The notes under the pieces were generated by a model, which was given only the letters and a program-made list of their open reading frames with translations, made no database searches and was not told where the DNA came from. DNA of 64,000 nt from Isoetes taiwanensis (lineage: Eukaryota; Streptophyta; Lycopodiopsida; Isoetales; Isoetaceae): assembly GCA_021234155.1 (NCBI GenBank), contig JAJEKV010000112.1:62001-126000 (forward strand). The letters are read 5' to 3'. Positions 22,509 to 35,377 of this stretch are shown here, piece by piece; the stretch's first letter is position 1; each line of letters opens with the position of its first letter. A program made the position numbers and the translations under genes.

Positions 22509-23385
22509 CTACAAGGTCCCAGGATAGATGGTTTTGTGAGCATGAGTGTTGCACACACACGGTTCTGGAAGACCAGGATGGCTGTATTTAATTGTTGGTT
22601 CTAGCATCCATTTGTCCTCGATGACAACAATCCAAGGCCTCATAGTTGGATCACTGTGGGTGGGTGCATAAAGTTGGTGGTATATGACCTTTCCTGATCT
22701 CACCCAAGCATCCAATCCACTCTCCACGGCATCCCAATGTCGACCAAGAAATGCTCCTGCGACACAATAGACATGACACTCCAAAAAAATAACAAATTTT
22801 ATTTCATTTCTTTCATATTGGATAAGTGTACATACCTTTTATATGTAAGTGATACCCAAGACACCATATATCCTCGTGGGCCACCTTGAAGCAATAAGTG
22901 GCTCTCTCAACTAGTGTGGTATTGTGGTACAGCTCCTTTTCCCTCTCGATCATATTACTCCATACAACTTGAAAATCCCTTGTGTCTAGTATCAAGTTAG
23001 TTGTTTCTTCTGCAACAAGGGATGCAAGGGCCAAGACTATTCATAATCTTCAGACCATGGATTATGTCTATCGTGCCCAGTGCATATGTATATTGTGGCA
23101 GAACTTTCTGTGCCCGAGTTGCTTGATATCATTGTGCGAAGACGAAACCCGCATCTTATTTTGAAGCTCTTTTTTGTTTGCCTTCCATCTAGCAGACCAC
23201 CCCTCCTAGCATTGTCCCCTCGATGACAGATATAATCAACACATACCATATCATTCATCCGGTTTCTAGTATGGCGTCGAAGCAACCTGACCTTGTGATC
23301 TACATGTAACTGCTCCACTCGACTTTCTAAGGAGATGTATGGCATTACCTCCTCGTAATTGAATAACTCTTGTCTCCTGGTAGGC
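22509..23385 (-). pseudogene. Two-exon transposase-like fragment (FAR1/MULE-like N-terminal region)
   Basis: Exon blocks read leftwards. A first block (23037-23385) has a basic region and a RTKKSFKIRC-like stretch (seen as QTKKSFKIRCGFRLR) followed by CTGHDRHNP, resembling the C2H2-type zinc ribbon ending HTGHDP in FAR1/MULE-related proteins. The next block (22836 to about 23020) has ILDTRDFQVVW and GYHLHIK. A well-formed intron, donor AAAG|GTATGT at 22835 and acceptor TCGCAG|GAG at 22757 (79 bp), joins in frame to GAFLGRHWDAVESGLDAW and PWIVVIEDKWMLEP. A stop near 23035 needs a further intron or is damage. The LARD at 23386 inserted at its N-terminal side. The family call is tentative. Confidence 0.4.
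23381..23385 (+). repeat. 5-bp target-site duplication, left
   Basis: TAGGC directly before LTR1, repeated directly after LTR2 at 34064-34068. Confidence 0.85.
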
Positions 23386-25081
23386 TGTGACGTTCCAGGC
23401 ATTTATACGGTATATGTATGCACGCCGGGACACGTCACTAGGACATAAGGGGGTAATTGTCTGAGTGGGAGTCGACCACAATGGTTCTATTTAGCTATGT
23501 TAATAAATCCATTGTGGATAATTATAAAGTATATGGCCTAATTACCCTAATTAAGCTAAATTAGTTAATTAGCACCAACAAGGGGGTGCCACTTGGCCCA
23601 AATTGATTGGGCAAGGCATGGTTTCCATTTTGAACACCCAAATTAGGGCTTTTGTGCCCCAATTCGAATTAGGGAGCAGTGGAGATGGAGGAGAGGAGCT
23701 GCTGGGCGCCAAGGAGCAACCGGCGCCCAAAGGATGTTTTGGCGCCCAAGGAGCAATTTGGCCAAGGACCAAGCTGTTTGACCTCACCAAAATCTTGAAC
23801 AACCCCTAGTCATTCGCCACCCTTCGTAAGCACCATGGAAGCACCCCACGATAATTGGTTCCCAAAAAAACACCGGTTAGTGGTAGTTTAGTTGTGAATT
23901 CTAGGGTAGCGCCTGTTGGGCACTTGTTGTCTTTGTTTTGTCGTTCTCTCTTTGTTTTAATTGTAGGAACTAACCCTTGATTGTAAAGGTATGTTCTCTT
24001 TATATTCGATTCGGTTTGGTTCTTAAAAGGATGGATTCATAGTTCTTTGTATGGTATCACTTTCTGAAAATGGGGAATTAAGGAGGGGGTAGAGACCTCT
24101 CAACTCATATACGATAGTATGTTCCTAGATAGCACCCCGTAATTCCCAATAATTGCGGCACTGTGGCACAAGAGCCCACTTAGGGTCATAGGCGTTATGG
24201 ACCGGCTTAGCACCGCACAAGGAACACAATGGTGAAGTGGGGGTGGGGTCTTGCACCTAACATAAAAGGCTCCCCGAGACTCCCTACAGTGGATTGGGCT
24301 AGGGCGATAAATGGCCACGTAGAGGGGCGGGCATGGGTCCGACACTCCTGGTGTAGTGGTGTGACCCGTATGGGGCACCTTGCACTTTGAGTAGATTTAG
24401 GGTGAGTAAGTGGGTGCCTGCACGGATGGGGGGTGCTGATGCGGATGCGTATTCTCTAGCTCACCCATGGAACCACTGTGATTCGGAAGGGGACGCTTCA
24501 GGCACGCCCCCTCATCGGACAGGGCTTCATGAACCCCGAGTAGGCTCAAAGGGTGATACCTTGAGTCTCAGCGTCTCAGGAAGGCTATAGCGAAGCCATA
24601 GCGTGAATTGACCCATCCGCAAAGTGTGCAATGGAGGGGCGGATGGAGTGGACAACCCTAGCCGATGTTCTATGCCGCCCAACGCCATGCCAAGACTCGG
24701 CCTCGCCGATCTCTTGAGGCCCAACCGGCGGTCGATCCTCACCGAGTGAGTAGGGGTAGAACCCGAGGTTTGGGTGTCTTCTTAGTTTTAGATGCATATT
24801 CTTTGCTTTGTTGGTATTTGGATGGATGCGCCACCCTTCGTGGTGGTTATTTATATGTGATTTATGCTGTGTGCTAACCCTTGTATTCATGCTTCCGCGA
24901 CGTAGGAGTCCCATTGAAGGCGTGGGCCGAATGACCCCTTCGTGTCCTTCTTTCGGGCACCATAATATGGGTGGCCTAATAGCGGAGGGCCCCGCTCATG
25001 GCATGAGGTGGTTGCCATGGGAGGGGAAAGTCCCCGCATGTATACGCGGGGTGTCATTATATATTCGTGGGGAGCGTCACA
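23386..25081 (+). repeat. LARD 5-prime LTR (LTR1)
   Basis: 1696 bp with TGTGACGTTCC and GGAGCGTCACA as imperfect inverted termini. It includes an internal stretch of GGCGCCCAA words near 23703-23755, and the GC-rich 24.1-25.05 kb part that matches LTR2. Confidence 0.9.
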
Positions 25082-25082
25082 G

Positions 25083-25095
25083 TGGTATCAGAGCC
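25083..25095 (+). promoter_or_regulatory. LARD primer-binding site
   Basis: TGGTATCAGAGCC, one base after LTR1, complementary to initiator tRNA-Met. Confidence 0.9.
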
Positions 25096-25542
25096 ATGAT
25101 TCTGGTTGACCGGAATCATAGCACTGGCCAAACTCTAACTCGTAGTTCATCGGCTAGGTAGGAGGCTAAGCTAGTGTGATTGTTAGTTCTTTGATGTTTG
25201 GCTTTGTGTTAGGTTAAAGTAAGAAATTGTAGGTTTAAAGAAGCTAGGGCTTAATGGAGGACCCAAGTTTGGAGGGGCTATAACTTTTTGTAGGTAGCTG
25301 GGATGAAGGCGGAAATGGGCTCCATTGGATCGCTGGCGTACTTCCCAAATACCTAGGGAGATCGTTATTCGGGCAAAAAATGGTCAAGGAGGGGCCCCGA
25401 AGTCAACTCGGGCCGCCGCTTTTGGCGACTCGGGATCATGGTAGGAGCGCCAGATAATGCCGTCGGCTACGGCCCCGAACCGTATAAAAACGCGTATTTC
25501 ATAGGTATAAAAATTTTTGTATTTTTTTATATACATATTATT

Positions 25543-25620
25543 TTGGCGCCCCAATCCAGATTTGAACCCATGACCTCTCAACTCCAAGCCTAGGTGCCTA
25601 CCACCACACCAAGCTCTCTC
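25543..25620 (-). repeat. tRNA-like segment (SINE head or tRNA relic)
   Basis: Read leftwards: AGCTTGGTGTGGTGGTAGGC followed, about 30 bases on, by CATGGGTTCAAATCTGG. The first resembles an A box and GGTTCAAATC is a B box. No full cloverleaf or anticodon arm is convincing. Confidence 0.45.
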
Positions 25621-25703
25621 TTGAATGTAATATATGTGTTTCACATATTTCTTATACACATATAATACTCTATTTCTTTGCATAGCAACTTTTATATAAA
25701 AAG

Positions 25704-25775
25704 GTACTATGGGGTCTTGAACCCCTGACCTTCTGCACCCAAACCAACACCTTTACCAATAAGCCAACTTCTTTC
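25704..25775 (-). repeat. Second tRNA-like segment
   Basis: Read leftwards: AGTTGGCTTATTGGTAAAGG, then a GGGGTTCAAGACCCC T-arm-like hairpin. Its spacing is similar to that of the segment at 25543-25620, about 85 bases away, but the sequence differs. Probably tRNA-derived. Confidence 0.45.
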
Positions 25776-25875
25776 TTGAAGGGATATAACACTTTTTCTA
25801 GTATTTATAGTGCATCTATTTCCCTATTTAAATTAGAGGCGTGCCTTTGGTAAACCCATCTAAGTGGGAGGCCAT

Positions 25876-26070
25876 AGTCACGGAGCAAGCTCTCTCGCCA
25901 TAACCGTTTGAGACAAGCTCTCTCGCCATAGTCCGGAGCAAGCTCTCTCGCCATAACCGTCGGAGCAAGCTCTCTCGCCATAGCCGCCGGAGCAAGCTCT
26001 CTTGCCATAGCCGTCGGAGCAAGTTCTCTCACCATAGCCGCCGGAGTAAGCACTCTTGCTATAGCTACGG
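25876..26070. repeat. 27-bp tandem repeat, about 7 copies
   Basis: Units GGAGCAAGCTCTCTCGCCAT plus ARCCGYC. Each contains the small palindrome GAGCAAGCTCTC-like core. Frames across it give repeated RELAPTAMA-type peptides, an artefact of the array. Confidence 0.85.
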
Positions 26071-26099
26071 GATAGTCAACCGGATAACTGTTAACCATA

Positions 26100-29000
26100 T
26101 ATAAAGCTAGTATCCCCTAGGAATAAACCGACCAAATGACACGACGTAATCTAGCAAGTCCGGCCAACTTGTTATGATAACATCAACTCACTTGGTGGGA
26201 CTAATTCCGGAATTTAATTAATGACAGGGCAACTCTCTAGAATAGCAGCATGTGTTATATCCTTGGATATTCTTTAGGCGACGATAATAATGTCCAGTTA
26301 TCGGCGTTCCTCGATCCATAATTTTTTTTTTTTCCTTTGGTAGATGCCTTGATAACACAGTTTCTTCGGCCCTTGCCATGATTCAATCCATACTACATTC
26401 ATATGCTTTATATTAGACCTTATTCGACGTTATATAAGTAATGTTTTATAAACATAATTCTAATTAACGTTGCCTCTCTCTAGTGTCTAAACCTTGACTC
26501 GCCTCAGGTTCCGGAGAAAGGATCTCTTTGTCGCCCAACCGACTAGGGACTGCCATGCAAAGACCCTCTAGACCATCGGGTTTGGATTCCTTTTGATCCT
26601 ACCACCTTTCAATATTCCTTCTCATTGGTCTTGTTCCTTTTATGGATCACTTCCCCTAGATCATGACACATACTCTGTAATACGTAATGAGTCCTTCTGT
26701 TGGGTACAAACCTTGGTATCATTTTGTACCAAACTTCACCGCCTATATGGCTATGAGTAGTTATCGCACACACACACTGTCCAAAGTGACAGCAGATCTC
26801 CCCCTCTTTTAGAGTTGTTCTCCGCATACAATCCAATGCCACCCAACCATTGTTGATTACTCACCTCCTTCTAGGGTATCCAAATATGGTTGGGGCAAAG
26901 TATTTCCAACCATTCCTTTAGTGCCCAAATGGCGTTAAGTTCCACAAATGAACTTACGTATTCCAAGGGGTTATGTGAATACCCCAAAGGACAGTACCAC
27001 CCAAAGACCCCTCAAGATAGGCCTCCTCTATTCCGAGATCTTGTGTTCAAGTCTCTGGGGGTCCGTCATATGTCCTCATGGACGCTGCCAATGTGGCATG
27101 ACATATAAATGCTCTCTACCTATCTATCTATTTATTAAAAAATGTCCTTGGTGAATTCAATTCACCATCTTGTCTTAGGATATGGAAGTCTTCTTCCCTA
27201 AGCCATGCACCAAATCTTTAAGGAGTTTTTCAGCTCTTGCTGCCTTTCAAGCCACAAGTCTACCTTTGTATATTAGCAATGACCACCCTTCATGTTAGGT
27301 AATAACCTTTCTATCCAGATTGCTAAATACCATGCATCAGGGTCCTTTTTTTTTTCGTCAATATGTTTTCTACGTCTATGGCCGATTTTCGTGATCCCGC
27401 CCTTACGCCCCGCCACATCGTATACAATTCATCCTTTAGTTGTGATCTATATTCAGTAGAGTCACCAATCCAATTACTCCTTTACGTATCCGTTAACCGT
27501 CTTGTGCCTTCTAAGCCGCTATTATATGCCCCTTATGTTGTAAACCTACCTATCATTGGGGGTTATAATCCAACATTGTCCTACATCCTGGAAATGTTAC
27601 TCATTACATTTCTTTGTCATGATGTCATCTTTCTTTGTTTTGGCATTCCAAATGACTTGACATCCGCATTTAAGCCATAGCCATGGCCTAAGAGCGGGTG
27701 AGCCTTCAGATAATCGTGAATTACCCGAGTCATCAAGGTGCTTGCCTTGTACTTTGTGACCCGTTCTACAATTATCTATGTTGAGACAACACGGACTTGT
27801 ATCCATGTTCGAGTCCTATATATATCCTAACTTATACCTCCATGTAACCCATGGCGTTACCTCCTGCCCGATCCGTATGGATCATGTGGGAAAGCTAGTT
27901 TTAGGTGTCTACTCAAGACACATTTTAACTTTTAGCATGTAACTCCTATTTGATACCTATCCTGGAATTGTACTATTGTACTACTCAACCCCACTACCTT
28001 AAGCTTTATTCTATTGGCCGTTGACATTTATTTCAGGTGCCAACTACGACATCCTACCTTAGCCTACAACGGAGTGAATGTTGTCTTTCTCTCCTTGTGT
28101 CGCCACTTAGATTACCTCTCCAGCATGTTTATCATATGTGTACATGCTATGTACATAACAAACATATATCCTCATCCCACAATGCTAGAGCTCTGCTCTA
28201 ACTTAGCTGAAATGTAACCTTTGTAGTTCTTATGATGTGGCTGTACCACCTACTTCCCAAATGGGGCCAACTCTATGTTGGACTTGTACATGCTGATGTA
28301 TTCACATGTGCAGGCCAGTAAGCAGTACGTGACCTGCCCATGTATGGAGGGTTGCTGATGGCCCGACTTTTCCAGTTTTATCTTATCTACATCTGTTACC
28401 TTTTTGTTACGGTGATGTTTGATATCGGACTTCGGTCCTTAAACCTTCTTATGATAAGTATGTCAAATGCACCTTGGTGCTTAAACTCTTCTATGTTTTA
28501 AGCTTTCATGCTATTACCTTTGGAAATAAGGAATTACCTTCCTTTTTATGACTTCCTTCTATTGCGTTTGATTAACCGACATTTGTTTAACTAACCCCAA
28601 TGCCGAGGGATGACATTATTTTCTAAGAGGGGAGAATGTGACGTTCCATGTATTTATATGGTATAATGATAAATAAGCCGACGACCGCCACCCAATAAAG
28701 GTACGCCACCATGGAGTATCTTAACCTAAGGGGTTGACCTAAAAGGGATGAATTTAAACTTATGGTACTTTAACCCCGTACATAAACTATAATTTTCCCA
28801 TGGGATTATGCCATAGTTCCAAAGGTTTCTACCACAGTCCAAGGCCTTTTCTAAAGGTTCCTTCAGTTAATTTGCGTTTCGCCATGTTTTGTCACACCTA
28901 ACCTATTTATCTTAAGTTAGCATGTCAACCTCAACTTTTGATCCCTTTGAATGTTGTCGTCTTTGGCTCCCTCATAATGAAGCGGAGGCACTAAAACCCC

Positions 29001-32000
29001 CTGGTCTTCTAATAGGAAAATCCAATGTTTCAATCTTCGTTAGTAACCGCCATATGATTATCCAATTCCTTACCCTCTTAAGAGTTTCAAAGTCATAATC
29101 TCTAACGGGTCTATGCCGCAAGGAAACGGATCCTCCAGCTTCTACTTCTATACCTAGAATTGTTCACCGCGTGTGGGGTAACTCTTCGATTATATGGACT
29201 CTTGGTCTATATAATCTTAACCGCTCGGGATCAATACACCTCGTCTTGATTTTATCGGGACTTGGAATTCCTATGTACGCCCTCTTCTTGGTTATCCCTA
29301 AAGGTATAATCGCCAAAGTCATCGTGATCCTTCTTATCTTCCATCAGGGATTTTGATATTCTTACATATCTTTTCATTCCCAAAACCAAATAAATGCTCT
29401 TAGCTTATAACGTTGAACTAATACATTGGTATCTAGAACCTTTGAGTAGTTAAGCTCTCATTATCGGTTATTCCAATGCCGCTCCAACCATCCCGGGATG
29501 TTTTTGAACGTAACATCACCGTGATATGCTAGACTTACTCTAGCTATTCTCACTCATTTAAACTTTTCTCATCTTCCTTAGTACGACGTGATCTAAGATA
29601 GTCAACTCTAACCATTGGATAACTTGAATGCTTATCTCCTCGTAAAGCATACCTAACCCAATATCTTCGTGATATAAGCATATCATTGTGCTTCTTCAGA
29701 AACATTGTCACGTAATATGCCACCAGCCCCAATGCGAATATTCTACCATCTTCCAATATGTCATACATCTGGATGTCACAATCGACATCCTTGATATCCT
29801 CGCTAGTGTAGTATGTAATACTACTAAATTCTTCAAACATCTGAAACCACTACGTTGTTATTATGAGATATAGTAACATGTGTGCACCAACCCTAACTCT
29901 AGACTCATATATAATTCGTTGACGTAGCCCCTAGCTGCTTCTCCTATATATGCTGTGGATTTCACACCACACCTTCTAGACTCTCTATCCTTAGGTTGCC
30001 TTGGTCCTCACGCTCTAGTCATAAATTCCATAGGGGCACATGCCACCCTAAGTTCCTAGTGGACATACTTAATGTCTACTATAGGAATTTTTATCTTCAT
30101 TACCTCCGTATTCATATATGTGAACTAAAAGTTCTAGTATATATCCTATCTTTTTCTAGTTATGTTCCTAGTAAACGGTCCTAATACACATCTACCAACG
30201 CGGAACTACTCCTCGGGATGCACACACAATACCAAGTCCAGAGCACATCCTCCTTGGCGAGATGTTCATTGGATGCCTCCCTTCTTCATATTCCAGACTT
30301 TGGTCTCTTCAAAGTGTCCCTCCAAACTCTCTATATTTGAAACGTTGTTTACAACAACTTTCAAGCACCTCTTGTCTCCCACTTGTCGTGGGTACATTAC
30401 TTGCCTCCCCTAAGATATCATTCGTTGAAGGTCAACTTTCCTTCATAGAATAAGCTTATGAGCTCCAACATACTTTGTAGCTTTCGGACGGTTTGCACCT
30501 TTTGCTAGCAATTGTCGTCTTCCATTCTAGCGGTCTTTACGGAGATGCTTATTCCTCGCCTTCGTCCGTTCGATCTCGGCTCTCTTCACCTTGTGGGGAA
30601 AACTACGTTCCACACTATTGTCCAGTCTCTTATCCGGCGTCTACATACCCCCGGCCGACATAGGATCTGGCCATTTCTTTAATTTTCACCGTGCATAAGG
30701 ATCATGCATTTGACCAACGTTATTAAGTGTATTCACGTGCCTACGGGGTCTTCTTAGTCGTCTATAATCTTATGTCTTTGTTTCACACCTCAGGAACATC
30801 AATCTCTTTACCAAACACAATATATGTGTAATTTTATAATCCATAATTTATGGATCAACATCCTCATACAACATTATTCTCTGGTTCCTACCGAATCATA
30901 CCTCGCTAACGTGTAGCAATAGCTATACAATGTCGAAGTCGACATTCTATGCCCGCACACCATCATGGTCTAAAACCTACACTTTTAAAGTGTTTTCCCT
31001 CTCAGGAGCTGGGTACTTATAATCCAGTTTCCACCTTAGTATAGTACCTCCTTAACATGGTCTAGTAGATAATCATAAACCACTTCTCCATCAGATATAT
31101 CGTGCTATATCTAGTCTCCTTCTACATTGAATAGCAATCTAGATGCCGCATCATACATCAATCCTCGTAATTTTTAGGTCCAGTATTTCACTTACATACC
31201 AAACAGCGTCATACCATTTTTTCTCGAGTATCCATCCAAAATAGAGACATCGCAACACTCCTTATTCCCAACATTCAGCACTTCTACTTCAAGTAGGAGC
31301 CCGGGACTTCCTCAGTCATCACCATCTAACAGGCTCAGGGCAGACCATGCATGGTTTCGATGCTTCCACCGTGGACACTATAATCACAACTGGCCTTCTG
31401 TGACACTGGACGATTGCATAGCCATAGCATCGCTGGGATAGCGTACCGGGCGGTACCAATTCGCCGAATGTATATCTCTTGTTATTGCGTGCCCTATAAC
31501 TATAAGAGTGTCTGTATGTGTCATAAATTTACGAAAATAACAATAAAATAAATAAGTAATTCAAATATAAGAATATCGGGATGTCTGGTAAATGTATAAA
31601 CATAACCAATGAATTAATATGTGTCCTCATGTGACTGTAATCTATGCTAAAGATAGAGAGTGTGAGTGTGGAAACATTAAAGATAATCGAAAGGAGCAAG
31701 TTATTAAACACATAATCAAATATAATAGAAGGGGATAAGTATGTATGTCTTACACAAACTCCTGAGGGAATAACGAGACTTAGATAATGTTATAACAAGG
31801 TTATGAGAAATAAATAAAGAACGCCTCATGCGTAATTAATATTAACGCATATCTGAGGTCAAAATGGAATATACAGTACAATATATAATTCTATTAAAGG
31901 GTAACTATAAATGTCAGAGGCATCTAAACACCCACAATAGCAATATATGAGTTGTTAAATTTGTACCAAAATAGGAAAACGAAATTTAGATCCAAAATTA

Positions 32001-32364
32001 CATTAAGCCTGGCTGTAATAAAATCACTTGTAAAGTGAAGGGAGAATATAATACATATATACACAGAACTTAATATGATTAGAATGACTTTCTATTAAAC
32101 AGTGCGAGGTTAATAACTCTGTATTATAATATAACAACAAATGGAAGTTCTTTATATCTATACCTGTCTTTAATATATAATCAGTTACCTGTATCTATAG
32201 AAAGAATGCTTTCAAAAATAGATAGAGTGTGAGCTCGTCACCACGGATGAAACAGTGAGACTTCCACAAACTTTGACTGTTCACTTTTGACAGTCCTAAG
32301 CGATGATCATGATGTGTTGACCTGCAACTGTGGTAGTCTTGATGCCGGGGGGAGCATCATTTTT
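26100..32364. other. LARD interior without coding capacity
   Basis: No recognisable gag, protease, RT, RNase H or integrase motifs in any frame. Composition drifts from mixed (26-30 kb) to AT-rich (31.5-32.3 kb). Short frames are scattered on both strands with no domain. Confidence 0.6.
28619..28660 (+). repeat. Internal PPT plus LTR-start relic
   Basis: TCTAAGAGGGGAGAA followed by TGTGACGTTCCATGTATTTA repeats the junction seen at the LARD 3-prime LTR (PPT then TGTGACGTTCC). The following sequence (TATGGTATAATGATAAATAA) diverges soon after, so this is a truncated LTR start from a related element. Confidence 0.65.
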
Positions 32365-32377
32365 AAGGTGGGGAGAA
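32365..32377 (+). promoter_or_regulatory. LARD polypurine tract
   Basis: AAGGTGGGGAGAA immediately before LTR2, at the position required for plus-strand priming. Confidence 0.85.
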
Positions 32378-34063
32378 TGTGACGTTCCAGGCATTTATAC
32401 GGTATACATATGCACGCCGGGACACGTCACTAGGACATAAGGGGGTAATTGTCTGAGTGGGAGTCGACCACAATGGTTTTATTTAGCTATGTTAATAAAT
32501 CCATTGTGGATAATTATAAAGTATATGGCCTAATTACCCTAATTAAGCTAAATTAGTTAATTAGCACCAACAAGGGGGTGCCACTTGGCCCAAATCGATT
32601 GGGCAAGGCATGGTTTCCATTTTGAACACCCAAATTGGGGCTTTTGTGCCCCAATTCGAATTAGGAGCATTTGGAGATGGAGGAGAGGGAGGCTTGGACT
32701 CAAGGAGCAATTTGGCCAAGGATCATTCTTTGGCCAAGGAGCAATTTGGCCTCAAGGACTGTTGACCTCACCAAAATCTTGAACAACCCCTAGTCATTAC
32801 TGCCACCCTTCGCAGACAACACCATGGAAGCACCCCACGATAACGGTTCCGGCCCAAAACACCGTTAGTGGTAGTTTAGTTGTGAATTCTAGGGTAGCGC
32901 CCTTTTGTTGGGCACTTGTTGTCTTTGTTTTGTCTGTTCTCTCTTTGTTTTAATTGTAGGAACTAACCCTTGATTGTAAAGGTATGTTCTCTTTATATTC
33001 TCGATTACGGTTTGGTTCTTAAAAGGATGGATTCATAGTTCTTTGTATGGTATCACTCTGAAAATGGGGGGAATTAAGGGCGGGTAGAGACCTCTCAACT
33101 CATATACGATAGTATGTTCCTAGATAGAACCCCCGTAATTCCCAATAATTGCGGCACTGTGCACAAGAGCCCACCGGGTCATAGACGCTATGGACCGGGC
33201 TTAGCACCGCACAAGGAACACAAGTGGTGAAGTGGGGTGGGGTCTTGCACGAACATAAAAGGCTCCCCCGAGACTCCTATGGTGGGGCTAGGCGATAGCC
33301 GGCCACGTGAGAGGGCCGGTATGGGTCCGACACTGGTGTAGTGGTGTGACCCGGTATGGGGCACCTTGCACTTTGAGTAGATTTAGGGTGAGTAAGTCGG
33401 CACGGGATGGGGGTCGCCGATGCGCGCACGTATTCTCTAGCTCACCCATGGAACCACCGGTGATTTCGAAGGGGACGCTTCCCCGACCGCCTCATGGGAC
33501 CGGGGCTTCATGAACCCCGAGTAGGCTCAAAAGGGTGATACCTTGAGTCTCATGTTCGAGGAAGGCTATAGCGGGCCATAGCGTGAATTGACCCATCCGC
33601 AAAGTGTGCAGGAGGGGCGGATGGAGTGGACAACCCTAGCCGATGTTCTATGCCGCCCAACGCCATGCCAAGACTTCGCCTGGCTGATCTCTTGAGGCCC
33701 AACCGTCACGATCCTCACCGAGTCCGAGTAGGGGTAGAACCCGAGGTTTGGGGTGTCTTCTTAGTTTTAGATGCATATTCTTTCTTTGTTGGTATTTGGA
33801 TGGATGCGCCACCCTTTTCGTGGTGGTTATTTATATGTGATTTATGCCGTGTGCTAACCCTTGTATTCATGCTTCCGTGACGTAGGGAGTCCCATTGAAG
33901 GCGTGGGCGAATGACCCCGCGTGTCCTTCTTTTCGGGCACCATAATATGGGTGGCGGAATAGACGGAGGGCCCCCGCTCATGGCGCAGGTGGTTGCCATG
34001 GGAGGGGAAAGTCCCCCGTATGTATACGCCCCGTGTCGTGATATATTCGAGGGAGCGTCCACA
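32378..34063 (+). repeat. LARD 3-prime LTR (LTR2)
   Basis: 1686 bp, collinear with LTR1. It lacks the ~30-base GGCGCCCAAGG stretch present in LTR1 near 23700 and has many small indels of one to six bases in its GC-rich half. Confidence 0.9.
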
Positions 34064-34068
34064 TAGGC
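34064..34068 (+). repeat. 5-bp target-site duplication, right
   Basis: TAGGC, matching 23381-23385. Confidence 0.85.
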
Positions 34069-34469
34069 TCTCAGTAGGGCAGAACCGCGATCCGCATACT
34101 AAGCATAAGTTCATTATATATGGACTTTCCCTAAGTCCATATGACTCCCAAATGGACCTGAATTTTTAGAATATAAGGGTTTTATTTGTTAGAATGATGC
34201 AAAATTTTTGAAACGATGTGTGTAGGTGAGATGGCAGGCCTTGTATCTATTAAGCCAAAGATGTGCCATCAAAGTCTGTGTCTCGCCCAAGCGCCTTCAC
34301 TAGAGTTGGTCTCGCCACAGTAGTCGGCATTCGCAAATCTGCATAGTGTAGATTCATAGTGGGGACAGTCTGAATGGTCCGAACTAGGCGCAAATGATGG
34401 ATTTACAATGTTTTTAAATGCAGTCCCATATCTGCGAGCCAATATTAGCTCATGCGAATCAGCTTCAGG

Positions 34470-34801
34470 TCGAGGTGTAGAACGAGATAAACCAAGATGG
34501 AACAGAAGAAATGAGAAACCAACTCAGGAAGCTCCTCCGTAGGGGAGAGTTGATGAAGGATGGCAATGAACCGGATCACCTCAGCAGGGTGGAGCTGGAA
34601 GGCTGTCTGATTTCATTGAAATGCCATATTTACAGGGCAGAAGCTCTGAAGAGGCTGCTGAAAATGGAGGATGTTTGGCTGCACAATAGGTTTCGGTCGT
34701 TATTTAAGAAGCTTTACAAGAAGGAAAAAAGCGAGCGTGTGGCTTTTGTAACGAAGCTCATCCTCAGCACTCCCCATTCGATGCGAGAATTGGTGGCTTG
34801 A
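34470..34801 (+). CDS. Unrecognised basic helical ORF, possible last exon
   Basis: The frame opens after a stop at about 34468, where TGTAG|AACGAG could be a splice acceptor, and runs through an ATG at 34511 to a stop at 34801. The peptide is Lys/Arg/Leu-rich (LRKLLRRGELMKD, RFRSLFKKLYKKEKSERVAF) and predicted helical. I do not recognise a family. It starts about 400 bases after the LARD and could be the end of a gene whose earlier exons are further left. Confidence 0.35.
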
Positions 34802-35040
34802 TCTGTATAGCCGACAGGGCATAACAGAGTTCGAACTGGGGGATCTAATTGCAGTGGAACTGGGCATTGACTGAAACCTCCATGTATAATATTATCTATT
34901 ATGTTTCTGTTGAACTATCTCTTTCGAGGCATGATGTTTTTATTATCTATGTACTCCATCCATGTACTCCATTCCTATATGAATAGAATGGTTCTTGTCT
35001 ACATTGATAAAAGCCCATAACGTGCAATTTCAGAATGTAC

Positions 35041-35291
35041 AAATTGGGCGCCCGCCCACTTTGCCCCCGAAATGCCAAAAAGATAGTTTCGTCGAGGCCT
35101 CCAGAGCAAATTGGGCGCCCGCCCACTTTGCTTTGGGAATAGTCTGAACAAGGCTTTCGCGAGGCAACCTCCAGAAATTGGGTGCCCGCCCACTTTGTCC
35201 TGGAGCTGGTCTGATGAAAGTTACATCGAGTCCTCCAGAAGTAATTGGGCGCCCGCCCACTTTGCTCTTGGAATTGTGGGCGCCCAATTTC
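35041..35291. repeat. GGGCGCCC palindrome cluster 1
   Basis: Five copies (35041, 35107, 35174, 35243, 35276), mostly in the half-palindrome form AAATTGGGCGCCCGCCCACT. The spacers between copies share CTCCAGA and TTTG words but are otherwise unrelated. Confidence 0.85.
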
Positions 35292-35377
35292 TGGGGAGTT
35301 TCAAGCAAATGGAAAATGAGAAAAACTAGATCAGAAACGAACATAACAACTGAATGATACACAACACAGTTATTCAC

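Larger units (their letters stand above)
23386..34063 (+). mobile_element. Complete LARD-type LTR retrotransposon (10.7 kb)
   Basis: Two 1.69-kb LTRs (23386-25081 and 32378-34063), both starting TGTGACGTTCC. LTR1 ends GGAGCGTCACA; LTR2 has a one-base insertion there (GGAGCGTCCACA). A PBS follows LTR1, a polypurine tract precedes LTR2 and a 5-bp TAGGC duplication flanks the whole. The 7.3-kb interior has no gag or pol frame that I can recognise on either strand, so it fits the large non-autonomous LARD class, which would rely on a Gypsy-type partner. The LTRs differ by many small indels and substitutions, so the insertion is not recent. Confidence 0.9.
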
